A stretch of 64,000 bases of DNA from Clostridiales bacterium (GTDB taxonomy: Bacteria; Bacillota; Clostridia; Christensenellales; JAISNN01). Positions 16,032 through 23,799 of this stretch are shown piece after piece. Both the position numbers and the translations under genes were made by a program. Under the pieces are notes generated by a model, which searched no databases, had not been told where the DNA came from, and saw only the letters and a program-made list of their open reading frames with translations. The stretch is from NCBI GenBank assembly GCA_031289755.1, contig JAITOU010000004.1, positions 1 to 64,000 on the forward strand, read 5' to 3'. Position 1 is the stretch's first letter, and each line of letters begins with the position of its first letter.

Positions 16032-16607
16032 TCAATTTTCCTTGTAAAATACCTTTTTTAACACGTCGGTAAATTTTTTAAATTCTTTCATTACGTCGCC
16101 GACGTTTGATTTTGACATATCCGCGTCCTTGATAAAGCCCGCGCTGCACCAAAAAATTATTTTTATCATATAGTCAAGCTCTATTCCGTCCTTAAAGCGC
16201 GACATATCCACGCCGTCAAAATACTTTGAAGCGTCGCTTCCGGGCTGTGAAAAGTCGATTACCTTTTGGTCCTTGTCGTTTGCCAAGCTCATTGAAAAAT
16301 CAAAGAGCGCGGCGTTCTTTTGTAATATACGCAGTTTGGCTTCCGAAAAAGCTTCCAAACGCTCAAAAAAATCCGTCTTGTAAAGTCCGTCAAAGGATTG
16401 CAAACCGTCCGTCACCGTATCGATATAATAATTGAGCAAATAAGAATATAAGCCGTCCTTAGAACCGTAATAATGAAAAATCAAAGCCTTTGACACTCCG
16501 GCGCTTTGGGCTATGTCGTCTACGGAGGTTTTTTTGTAGCCGTTAAGCGCAAAGCATTTAAAGCCTGCGTCTATTATCCTTCGGTTGCTTTCTTCTTTTT
16601 TTTGCAC
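16032..16607 (-). CDS. TetR-family repressor of the ABC exporter
   Basis: A 191-residue TetR-type regulator starting at GTG 16607, chosen because AAGGAG lies 6 nt upstream. The N-terminal helix-turn-helix is typical: R-R-I-I-D-A-G-F-x-C-F, Y-K-K-T-S-V-D-D-I-A and S-K-A-L-I-F-H-Y-Y-G-S-K-D-G-L-Y. The C-terminal part is the variable ligand-binding domain. Two near-identical 19-bp palindromes (16646-16664 and 16680-16698) flank its -10 box, so it almost certainly represses itself and the downstream ABC genes, releasing on ligand. The gap to the ATPase gene is about 40 bp. Confidence 0.92.
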   Translation of the reverse strand: MQKKEESNRRIIDAGFKCFALNGYKKTSVDDIAQSAGVSKALIFHYYGSKDGLYSYLLNYYIDTVTDGLQSFDGLYKTDFFERLEAFSEAKLRILQKNAALFDFSMSLANDKDQKVIDFSQPGSDASKYFDGVDMSRFKDGIELDYMIKIIFWCSAGFIKDADMSKSNVGDVMKEFKKFTDVLKKVFYKEN

Positions 16608-16645
16608 GTTCCGCTCCTTAACGGCTTTCTTCCGATAAAAAAAGT

Positions 16646-16698
16646 ATTGACCAAATCGGTCAATACCATTATACACCTTATTGACCGATTCGGTCAAT
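16646..16698 (-). promoter_or_regulatory. TetR operator pair overlapping the promoter
   Basis: ATTGACCAAATCGGTCAAT (16646-16664) and the perfect palindrome ATTGACCGATTCGGTCAAT (16680-16698), 34 bp centre to centre. On the minus strand the distal operator supplies the -35 (TTGACC) and TATAAT lies between the two operators, with an 18-bp spacer. Binding would block the promoter. Confidence 0.9.
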
Positions 16699-16749
16699 AG
16701 TTTTTTATATATTTTTTAACGTTTTTACAATTTTTTTTTAAAACGGCAA

Positions 16750-16986
16750 TTATCCTATGATTTTCAAATAATTATCTAAACGTGCTTCTATATATTCGGC
16801 AAATAAATTTACCGTTGCCGCAAGGTTATTATTACCGTAATATTCATCGAAGGCTTTACAATAGCGCGACCTGTCTTCAAATTTGATATCTATGGGCATA
16901 TATCCGGCTTTCATAAGTTCAAGATTGGCAATCAATCGTCCCGTTCTGCCGTTCGATATAATATACCGATATCGGAATAATGTCAA
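16750..16986 (-). pseudogene. Fic-domain C-terminal remnant
   Basis: The frame preserves the end of a Fic (AMPylator) domain: N-G-R-T-G-R-L-I-A-N-L-E-L-M-K-A-G-Y, then D-R-S-R-Y-C-K-A-F-D-E-Y-Y. The N-terminal helices and the catalytic H-P-F-x-D-G part that should precede N-G-R are missing; the upstream sequence (T-L-F-R-Y-R-Y-I-I-S) is unrelated. The break coincides with a promoter-like sequence (16958-16986). The product could not catalyse AMP transfer. Regarded as a decayed gene, although a short peptide could still be made. Confidence 0.8.
16958..16986 (-). promoter_or_regulatory. Promoter-like sequence at the Fic break point
   Basis: TTGACA (16986-16981) and TATTAT (16963-16958) with a 17-bp spacer containing the palindrome CCGATATCGG. 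It points into the Fic remnant and towards tetR. Confidence 0.6.
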
Positions 16987-17035
16987 GCTGTTTTAGCCTA
17001 TTAGCGGAAGGATACAAATAAAAACGCTTAACATT

Positions 17036-17065
17036 AAAAAAGCTTGCGGAAAAATCCGCAAGCTT
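17036..17065 (-). terminator. Terminator after tuf
   Basis: A perfect 11-bp stem (AAGCTTGCGGA 17040-17050 / TCCGCAAGCTT 17055-17065), 4-nt loop and a U tract on the minus strand, 50 bp past the tuf stop. It ends the str operon. Confidence 0.93.
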
Positions 17066-17113
17066 TAAATGCCGTTTAAAACTTATAACATTTACGATAT
17101 ACTGCCGTTAAGA

Positions 17114-18319
17114 CTATTCTAAGACCTTAGCGACTACGCCCGAGCCGACGGTTCTGCCGCCTTCTCTGATAGCAAAACGCAAGCCTTCTTCGATAGCGAT
17201 AGGCGTTATGAGCTTAATGTCCATATCGATGTTATCGCCCGGCATAACCATTTCGACGCCCTGCGGCAACTTGATGCTTCCGGTAACGTCTGTCGTTCTG
17301 AAATAGAACTGAGGACGGTAGCCGTCAAAGAAAGGAGTATGTCTTCCGCCTTCTTCCTTTGTCAAGATATACACTTGGGAAGTGAAATGCGTATGCGGTT
17401 TGATACTGCCCGGCTTAGCGAGAACCTGACCTCTTTCGATGTCTTTTCTCTCGATACCGCGCAGCAATGCTCCGATATTGTCGCCGGCGATAGCCGAATC
17501 GAGCAATTTTCTGAACATTTCGATACCGGTAATAACCGTTTCTCTCGGCTTATCTGCAAAACCTACGATTTCGATTTTGTCGGAAAGCTTGATTGTTCCT
17601 CTCTCTACTCTTCCGGTAGCGACTGTTCCGCGTCCCGTGATGGTCATGGTGTCTTCTATCGGCATAAGGAACGGCTTGTCGGTCTCACGCGGCGGGTCAG
17701 GAATGTATGAATCAACGGCGTCGAGTAAGTCTTGAAGCGACTTAGTCCATTCGTTGGTGTAATTGCCCGCTACGCAAGCTTCGGAAGCTTTAAGAGCCGA
17801 ACCTCTGATGATAGGGGTCTTATCTCCCGGAAATTTATATTGGTTGAGAAGCTCTCTGACTTCGAGCTCTACAAGCTCCAAAAGTTCAGGGTCGTCAACC
17901 TGGTCAACCTTGTTTAAAAACACGATAATGTAAGGAACACCGACCTGACGTGCAAGTACGATATGTTCTCTCGTCTGAGGCATCGGACCGTCTGCCGCAG
18001 AAACGACAAGTATAGCTCCGTCCATCTGAGCTGCGCCGGTAATCATGTTTTTTACATAATCGGCGTGACCCGGACAGTCAACGTGGGCATAATGCCTTTT
18101 GGCGGTCTGGTATTCGACGTGAGCCGTATTGATTGTGATTCCTCTGGCTTTTTCTTCCGGAGCCTTATCGATTTCGTCATATTTCATGACCTTCGCCATG
18201 CCTTTGGAAGCGCAGTACATAGTGATAGCGGCGGTAAGGGTGGTTTTACCATGGTCGACGTGACCGATAGTGCCGATATTGACATGCACCTTATCTCTTT
18301 CAAATTTTGCTTTTGCCAT
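17114..18319 (-). CDS. tuf: Elongation factor Tu
   Basis: A 401-residue EF-Tu, which carries aminoacyl-tRNA to the ribosome as a GTP complex. G-domain motifs are intact: G1 G-H-V-D-H-G-K-T-T, effector A-R-G-I-T-I-N, G3 D-C-P-G-H-A-D-Y and G4 N-K-V-D. Domains 2 and 3 follow, ending V-V-A-K-V-L-E. AGGAGG precedes the ATG. It is the last gene of the str cluster, 111 bp after fusA. That gap holds a TATAAT box without a clear -35, so an extra promoter is possible. A strong terminator follows. Only one tuf copy lies in the window. Confidence 0.98.
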   Translation of the reverse strand: MAKAKFERDKVHVNIGTIGHVDHGKTTLTAAITMYCASKGMAKVMKYDEIDKAPEEKARGITINTAHVEYQTAKRHYAHVDCPGHADYVKNMITGAAQMDGAILVVSAADGPMPQTREHIVLARQVGVPYIIVFLNKVDQVDDPELLELVELEVRELLNQYKFPGDKTPIIRGSALKASEACVAGNYTNEWTKSLQDLLDAVDSYIPDPPRETDKPFLMPIEDTMTITGRGTVATGRVERGTIKLSDKIEIVGFADKPRETVITGIEMFRKLLDSAIAGDNIGALLRGIERKDIERGQVLAKPGSIKPHTHFTSQVYILTKEEGGRHTPFFDGYRPQFYFRTTDVTGSIKLPQGVEMVMPGDNIDMDIKLITPIAIEEGLRFAIREGGRTVGSGVVAKVLE

Positions 18320-18430
18320 TTAATTTTCCTCCTAAATCTGTGAACATCTAATATTATAATATATTTTAAAAAATTTTTCCACTAATTTACACTGTTTTTT
18401 TAGTAGATTTTTAAGTTTTTTATCAAGTTA

Positions 18431-20515
18431 TCAGCCGTTTTGGGTTTTTCCCCTGCCAAGTATTTGTTCGCTGACGCTTTTTGGCACAGGACTGTAATGA
18501 GAGAAGAGCATTGTGAAGTTTGCTCTGCCCTGCGAAAGTGAGCGAAGCGTCGTCGCATAACCGAACATTTCAGACAGCGGAACTTGCGAATCTATAACTT
18601 GTATGCCGTTGCGAAGCTCGAAGCCCCTTATCGAACCGCGCCTTCCCGTGATGCTGCCGATGACGTCGCCGTAATATTCGTCCGGAGTCGTGACCTCGAC
18701 GTTCATGACCGGTTCGAGAAGTATCGGACCGGCGGCGGCGGCGGCTTCTTTAAAGCCCATTGAACCTGCTATCTTAAACGCCATTTCAGACGAGTCCACT
18801 TCGTGGAAGCTTCCGTCTACAAGACGTATCTTAAAGTCTACGGTCTCATATCCAGCAAGTACGCCGGATTTAGCCGCTTCTTGTATACCGTTATTGATAG
18901 GCGAGATGTATTCCTTAGGGATTACGCCGCCGACGATTTCGTCCAAAAACTCATAGCCCGTTCCCGGTTCTTTCGGCGATATGATGATAACGCAATGACC
19001 GTATTGTCCGCGTCCGCCCGATTGGCGTATATATTTTCCTTCCTTTTTGACTTCCTTAGTGATAGTTTCCTTATACGCGACCTGCGGCTGTCCCACCTTG
19101 CATTCGACTTTAAATTCGCGGAGCAAGCGGTCGACGATGATTTCGAGATGCAGCTCGCCCATTCCGGCGATGATGACCTGTCCCGTTTCTTGGTCGGTAT
19201 TGGTCTTAAAGGTAGGGTCTTCTTCGGCAAGCTTAGAGAGAGCGATACCCATTTTTTCTTGACTTGCTTTTGTTTTAGGCTCGATGGCGATTCGGATAAC
19301 GGGGTCTGGAAACTCCATGCTTTCGAGTATGACCTGTCTTTTTTCGTCGCAAAGCGTGTCGCCCGTCGTCGTGTCTTTGAGACCGACGATAGCGGCGATG
19401 TCGCCCGAGTATACCTTGTCTATATCCTGTCTGTTATTAGAGTGCATTCTGATAAGACGTCCGACTCTTTCTTTTTTGCCCTTAGTAGTATTGTATACAT
19501 ACGAACCGCTGTCTAAGCAGCCGCTGTACACCCTGATAAAAGCCAGCTTTCCTACAAAAGGGTCTGTCATTATCTTAAAGGCGAGAGCCGAAAAAGGCTC
19601 TGCGTCGGACGAATTGACGACTATTTCGTTGCCCGTGCCGACTTCCGTGCCGACTATCTGCCGAACGTCGAGCGGCGACGGCAGGTATTCGACTACCGCG
19701 TCGAGAAGCTTTTGAACGCCTTTGTTTTTGTACGCGCTTCCGCAAAAGACGGGAACGATTTTCATGGCTATAACGGCTTTTCGGAGCGCGCTCTTGACGT
19801 CGTTGTCGGGTATTTCCTTGCCGTCGAGATATCTTTCCATTATGCTGTCGTCAAAATCGGCTACGGATTCGAGTAATTCTACTCTCAATAAATCCGCTTC
19901 GTCTTTTAAGTCCGCCGGAATATCGGCGATTACCTGGTCTTTGCCGAGGTCGTCGCTGTACAAGGTCGCTTTCATCGTTACAAGGTCTATTACGCCCCTA
20001 AAATCGCTCTCCTTACCTATCGGGAGTTGGAGCGCGACCGCCTTGACTTTAAATCTGTTGCGTATCATGTCGACGACGTTAAAGAAATTTGCGCCGTTGA
20101 TGTCCATTTTGTTGACAAAGGCTATACGCGGTACATGATATTTGTCCGCCTGACGCCAAACCGCCTCGGACTGCGGCTCGACGCCGCCCCTTGCGCAAAA
20201 CAATGCTACCGCGCCGTCCAAAATTCTCAGACTGCGTTCTACCTCTACGGTAAAATCGACGTGACCCGGCGTATCTATAAGATTTATACGGTGTTGCTTC
20301 CATTCGGTGCTTGTGGCGGCGGAAGTGATGGTTATACCCCTTTCCTGTTCCTGCGCCATCCAATCCATAGTAGCCGCGCCTTCATGAACCTCGCCGAGCT
20401 TGTGAACAAGTCCGGTATAAAATAAGATTCTCTCGCTGACCGTAGTTTTTCCGGCGTCGATATGCGCCATAATTCCTATATTTCTCGTTTTGTCGAGCAA
20501 AAATTCTCTAGCCAT
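18431..20515 (-). CDS. fusA: Elongation factor G
   Basis: A 694-residue EF-G, the ribosomal translocation GTPase. It has G1 A-H-I-D-A-G-K-T-T, effector E-R-G-I-T-I-T, G3 D-T-P-G-H-V-D-F and G4 N-K-M-D, followed by domains II-V with the domain IV signature Y-K-E-T-I and G-G-R-G-Q-Y-G-H. Length and order are normal for the main EF-G. AGGAG precedes the ATG. Between rpsG and this gene lies a terminator-like hairpin and a structured leader, so its expression may be partly uncoupled from rpsG. Confidence 0.98.
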   Translation of the reverse strand: MAREFLLDKTRNIGIMAHIDAGKTTVSERILFYTGLVHKLGEVHEGAATMDWMAQEQERGITITSAATSTEWKQHRINLIDTPGHVDFTVEVERSLRILDGAVALFCARGGVEPQSEAVWRQADKYHVPRIAFVNKMDINGANFFNVVDMIRNRFKVKAVALQLPIGKESDFRGVIDLVTMKATLYSDDLGKDQVIADIPADLKDEADLLRVELLESVADFDDSIMERYLDGKEIPDNDVKSALRKAVIAMKIVPVFCGSAYKNKGVQKLLDAVVEYLPSPLDVRQIVGTEVGTGNEIVVNSSDAEPFSALAFKIMTDPFVGKLAFIRVYSGCLDSGSYVYNTTKGKKERVGRLIRMHSNNRQDIDKVYSGDIAAIVGLKDTTTGDTLCDEKRQVILESMEFPDPVIRIAIEPKTKASQEKMGIALSKLAEEDPTFKTNTDQETGQVIIAGMGELHLEIIVDRLLREFKVECKVGQPQVAYKETITKEVKKEGKYIRQSGGRGQYGHCVIIISPKEPGTGYEFLDEIVGGVIPKEYISPINNGIQEAAKSGVLAGYETVDFKIRLVDGSFHEVDSSEMAFKIAGSMGFKEAAAAAGPILLEPVMNVEVTTPDEYYGDVIGSITGRRGSIRGFELRNGIQVIDSQVPLSEMFGYATTLRSLSQGRANFTMLFSHYSPVPKSVSEQILGRGKTQNG

Positions 20516-20632
20516 TTTCGTCTCCTGTGACTCTTTTCTTGTATGTATTTATATAGCCGTCAACCGCATTCTGCGGTTTATCACGGAAATAGGTCTGCCG
20601 CAGGCTATATAACGGTTTTTTAAAAATTATTT

Positions 20633-20663
20633 AAAAAAGCCGGAAATATACCATACCGGCTTT
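20633..20663 (-). terminator. Terminator-like hairpin between rpsG and fusA
   Basis: AAAGCCGG (20636-20643) pairs with CCGGCTTT (20656-20663). In the minus reading the stem is followed by a U run, 25 bp past the rpsG stop and inside the str operon. It probably attenuates read-through into fusA. Confidence 0.8.
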
Positions 20664-20687
20664 GAACGCATTGACAATGCGGTCTGT

Positions 20688-21158
20688 TTACCAACGAAAA
20701 TGCGCGAACGCTTTGTTGGCTTCTGCCATACGGTGGGTTTCTTCTTTCTTTTTAAACGCGCTGCCCGAATTGTTGTAAGCGTCAAGCAATTCGCCGGCTA
20801 TTTTTGCGTCCATGTTTTTTTCTCCGCGTTTTCTCGCGGCGTTGACTATCCAACGAATACCGAGAGTTTGCCTTCTGTCGGTTCTGATTTCGAGCGGAAC
20901 TTGATAGGTCGAACCGCCTACCCTTCTCGCCTTGACCTCCAAAGCCGGCATGACGTTTTCAAGCGCTTTGTTAAAGACGTCCAACGGATTTAGATTGGAT
21001 TTTTGTTCAATCATTTTAAAGGCTTCGTAGACGAGATTTTGTGCCGTGCCTCTCTGTCCGTCGTACATGACCTGATTTATAAATTTCGTGACTACTTTGC
21101 TCTGATATATAGGGTCGGGCAAAACGTCGCGTTTCGGCACCCCTGCTCTTCTTGGCAT
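20688..21158 (-). CDS. rpsG: 30S ribosomal protein S7
   Basis: A 156-residue S7, which nucleates assembly of the 30S head and contacts the E site. The start M-P-R-R, the L-x-N-x-x-M block, [12 protein letters not shown] and the C-terminal A-H-F-R-W are typical; the length matches bacterial S7. AAGGAG precedes the ATG. It follows rpsL after 249 bp, a wider gap than in most genomes, and is followed by a terminator-like hairpin. Confidence 0.98.
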   Translation of the reverse strand: MPRRAGVPKRDVLPDPIYQSKVVTKFINQVMYDGQRGTAQNLVYEAFKMIEQKSNLNPLDVFNKALENVMPALEVKARRVGGSTYQVPLEIRTDRRQTLGIRWIVNAARKRGEKNMDAKIAGELLDAYNNSGSAFKKKEETHRMAEANKAFAHFRW

Positions 21159-21407
21159 ATCAATATCTCCTTAATAAGGTTTTTAGGTTGATTCGGGTTA
21201 TTTTCGCGACCCATTATACGGCGCGAAAGTAATTGTAACTATCCAATTTTAATATCTTTTAATGTTATCTAAGACATCTCTTTGACGCAGCCGAAAATTT
21301 TTATATCCGTATTACAGAATATTATCTGCAATAAAACACACAAAATACAACGGTCGCCGTCTTTTTTGACAAAGACAGAAATGTCAAAATGCGCCGATTA
21401 AACGGCT

Positions 21408-21803
21408 TTATTTCTTTTTGACGGGAGCGTTGGCGGCTGTTTTGCTTGCGCCGTATTTTGAACGCGCTTGCTTACGCTTGGCTACGCCGGCGGTATCGAG
21501 AGTGCCGCGTATAATGTGATATCTCACGCCCGGCAAATCTCTGACCCTGCCGCCTCTTATCAAAACCACGCTATGCTCTTGAAGATTGTGTCCTATGCCC
21601 GGAATGTATATCGTACCTTCCGAACCGTTTACAAGGCGCACTCTCGCGATTTTTCTGAGAGCGGAATTAGGCTTTTTTGGCGAAGTTGTCGTAACGGACA
21701 AGCATACTCCTCTTTTTTGAGGGCACGCGTCCATAATCGGAGCTTTGGACTTCGATATACGCTTTTCTCTTCCCTGCCTGACCAATTGATTGATTGTTGG
21801 CAT
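21408..21803 (-). CDS. rpsL: 30S ribosomal protein S12
   Basis: A 131-residue S12, the decoding-centre protein. The T-I-N-Q-L-V-R start, K-K-P-N-S-A-L-R-K and G-G-R-V-x-D-L-P-G-V-R-Y-H blocks are clear. Residue 88 (the classic streptomycin position Lys87/88) is Arg, encoded AGA, while Lys43 of the other streptomycin site is retained. The C-terminus is extended by a short Ala/Lys tail. AGGAGG precedes the ATG. First canonical gene of the str cluster, 100 bp after the L7Ae-like gene. Confidence 0.98.
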   Translation of the reverse strand: MPTINQLVRQGREKRISKSKAPIMDACPQKRGVCLSVTTTSPKKPNSALRKIARVRLVNGSEGTIYIPGIGHNLQEHSVVLIRGGRVRDLPGVRYHIIRGTLDTAGVAKRKQARSKYGASKTAANAPVKKK

Positions 21804-21903
21804 TGTGTTCCTCCTGAAATAAAATGATAAAATCGGACGAGCTACCCATTCAACCCCAAATGTTTAACTCAAAATATATATTGCCGCAAGAGCCTTAAAA
21901 AAA

Positions 21904-22170
21904 TCATTCTTTAAGAATCCCCGTCACGCTTGCACCCACCTCTATACCGCAAAGAGACCCTAGCTCCTTCATCGACGGACCGTCGAAAAATTCTGCTCCG
22001 TACTCTTTACAAAGAGCGGCGAACCGCGAACGGATATGCTCTCCGGCGTCAAAGGCAACTATCACACACCTGACTCCGCCTTTCACGACACCCTTCTCCG
22101 CCTGCTTTGCACCCACAAGCTTAAAAGGACTTTTAAGCAAATCTTTATAATTGTTACCGTCATTACCCAT
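21904..22170 (-). CDS. L7Ae-family ribosomal/K-turn-binding protein (YbxF-like)
   Basis: An 88-residue protein of the L7Ae/L30e family, kink-turn RNA binders found just before rpsL in many Bacillota (YbxF/RplGB). The pattern V-G-A-K-Q, V-K-C/R-V-I-V-A-x-D-A and the C-terminal S-M-K-E-L-G-x-x-C-G-I-E-V-G-A match. The start is uncertain: ATG at 22170 lacks a good Shine-Dalgarno, and a TTG at 22206 would add 12 residues. The place between purM and rpsL keeps the usual order apart from the inserted purM. Confidence 0.88.
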   Translation of the reverse strand: MGNDGNNYKDLLKSPFKLVGAKQAEKGVVKGGVRCVIVAFDAGEHIRSRFAALCKEYGAEFFDGPSMKELGSLCGIEVGASVTGILKE

Positions 22171-22633
22171 ATCAATATAACCGCAAGCTTTGTTAAACTC
22201 CGCCAAAAGCGCAATTTACGCTCGTTTTTTTGCAAAAACACGACCTTTTTTTGCGTCAAATGCTCATAGCTAAAAAACGTGTTATTTCTTCGGATAACAC
22301 AAGCAAGGACTATTTTAACATTATTTTGAAGCTATGTCAAACAAAATAAAGGAATATTTTAAAAATAAATGCGTCTTATCGTTAAAAATCCTATTATTTG
22401 ATAAAATTCATACAAACAACGACCTTAATCCCAATAAAACAAAAGCCGAAAGAAGACTCGATAATGTTCCGATAAGTTATAATATCATAAAGGGACGGGA
22501 TTTGCAACGCTTTTTTGTTGCATTCATAAAATGCAACAAAATTTCGTTGCATTAACTCAATGTAGCTTGTGATAAAAAAGGAAATAATGCAAATTACGCT
22601 TTATTTCCCTTTGGTGTTTTATGATGAATATGC
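22171..22633. other. Gene-free stretch between purM and the L7Ae-like gene
   Basis: 463 bp of AT-rich DNA. It holds the purM terminator (22574-22608) and a second perfect hairpin, TTTTGTTGCATT (22513-22524) with AATGCAACAAAA (22530-22541), followed by a further TTGCATT. A promoter for the str genes should lie here, but I cannot pick one. A 73-codon plus-strand frame here shows no gene character. Confidence 0.55.
22574..22608 (-). terminator. Terminator after purM
   Basis: GGAAATAA (22580-22587) pairs with TTATTTCC (22601-22608), with a six-base U run on the minus strand, 25 bp past the purM stop. Confidence 0.82.
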
Positions 22634-23665
22634 TTACACTTTCAGCTTCCCTTCAAAATTAACCGTCTTATTGCCCTTGACTATCCCGCCTATCTTGTAG
22701 CAATCCGTGCCGAAGGCCGCCATGTGTTTTATGAAGTCTTTTTCGGAGCCGTCGCGGACGACTATGGTCATGCCGACGCCCATATTAAAGGTTTTGAGCA
22801 GCTCGGCGTCGTCGGTATTGGTCGTTTCCTTGATGTATTTAAATATCGGGAGCAGACGTATGAGCGATATATCGATATCCGCGCTAAGGTTGTCGGGAAG
22901 GATTCTGTTTAAGTTGCCTTGTATGCCGCCGCCTGTGATGTGCGCCATGCCGTGCAAATCTTGATTGTCAAAGAGCTTTATAAGCTCCTTATAATACGAT
23001 TTGTGCGGTTTGAGTATGATATCGATAAATTTTTCTCCGTCGATAAGGGCTTCCTTGACCTGCGGCTTTTCTTTCATAAGCATACGCAAAAAGGAATAGC
23101 CGTTTGTGTGAATGCCGTTCGAGGCGAGAGCCAGCACGGAGTCGCCGTCCTGTATCTTTGAGCCGTCTATAATTTTATCCTTTTCGGCTATTCCGACAAT
23201 GCTCGACGTGAGAATATATGTGCCGATATCGACTACGTTGGGCTGTTCGGACGTTTCGCCGCCCGTCAATACGCTGCCGTTTTCAAGGCAAGCTTTGGCA
23301 ACCGTCTTGACTATTCTGTCCACTATATCCGGCTCTATTTTTCCGCATATTATGGCGTCCTGTACGGTCAAGGGGGTTGCACCCATGACAAGTATGTCGT
23401 TTGTGAGATGATTTATCATATCGTAACAGACATTTTCCACCCTGTCGTATTCGACGGCAAGCTTTTGCTTCGAGCCGGGTTCTTCCGTTTTGAGAACGAG
23501 AACGGGGTTTTTGATTTCGGGGAATTTTATGTCGAATACCGAAGCGAACGCGCCGGTCTTATTTAGCACTCTTTTATTTTTGCCGTCGATATATCCCGCC
23601 ATTTTCTTTTTTGCCGCGTCTGCGGCGGTTATATCCACGCCCGATTGTTTATAAGTAATTCCCAT
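22634..23665 (-). CDS. purM: Phosphoribosylformylglycinamidine cyclo-ligase
   Basis: A 343-residue PurM (AIR synthetase), which closes the imidazole ring in purine synthesis using ATP. Typical parts are the Y-K-x-S-G-V-D-I start, the M-x-N-D-I-L-V-M-G-A-x-P-L block, G-G-E-T-x-E and the C-terminal A-H-I-T-G-G-G-I-x-x-N-L. AAAGGAG precedes the ATG. It is isolated from other pur genes and sits between rpoC and the L7Ae-rpsL genes, where purine genes are not usual. Its own promoter and terminator make it an independent unit. Confidence 0.95.
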   Translation of the reverse strand: MGITYKQSGVDITAADAAKKKMAGYIDGKNKRVLNKTGAFASVFDIKFPEIKNPVLVLKTEEPGSKQKLAVEYDRVENVCYDMINHLTNDILVMGATPLTVQDAIICGKIEPDIVDRIVKTVAKACLENGSVLTGGETSEQPNVVDIGTYILTSSIVGIAEKDKIIDGSKIQDGDSVLALASNGIHTNGYSFLRMLMKEKPQVKEALIDGEKFIDIILKPHKSYYKELIKLFDNQDLHGMAHITGGGIQGNLNRILPDNLSADIDISLIRLLPIFKYIKETTNTDDAELLKTFNMGVGMTIVVRDGSEKDFIKHMAAFGTDCYKIGGIVKGNKTVNFEGKLKV

Positions 23666-23707
23666 ATAAGACTCCTTTATTTTAAAAGCTTGCAGTCTTT
23701 CTTCTTC

Positions 23708-23736
23708 ATTTTATATAAGATTGTAAAAGCGGTCAA
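23708..23736 (-). promoter_or_regulatory. purM promoter overlapping the post-rpoC hairpin
   Basis: TTGACC (23736-23731) and TAAAAT (23713-23708), 17-bp spacer, minus strand. The -35 lies in one arm of a hairpin (AAAGCGGT 23726-23733 / ACCGCTTT 23747-23754) that follows rpoC and may act as its terminator. Confidence 0.65.
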
Positions 23737-23799
23737 TTTGTGATTAACCGCTTTAAAAATTTTACGCTGTTTTATCTTCGAGCGGTTGCCGACTCCCGA

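Noticed and set aside
22334-22555. 73-codon plus-strand frame between purM and the L7Ae-like gene
   Set aside because: No ribosome site, no recognisable protein pattern, and it runs through a hairpin.
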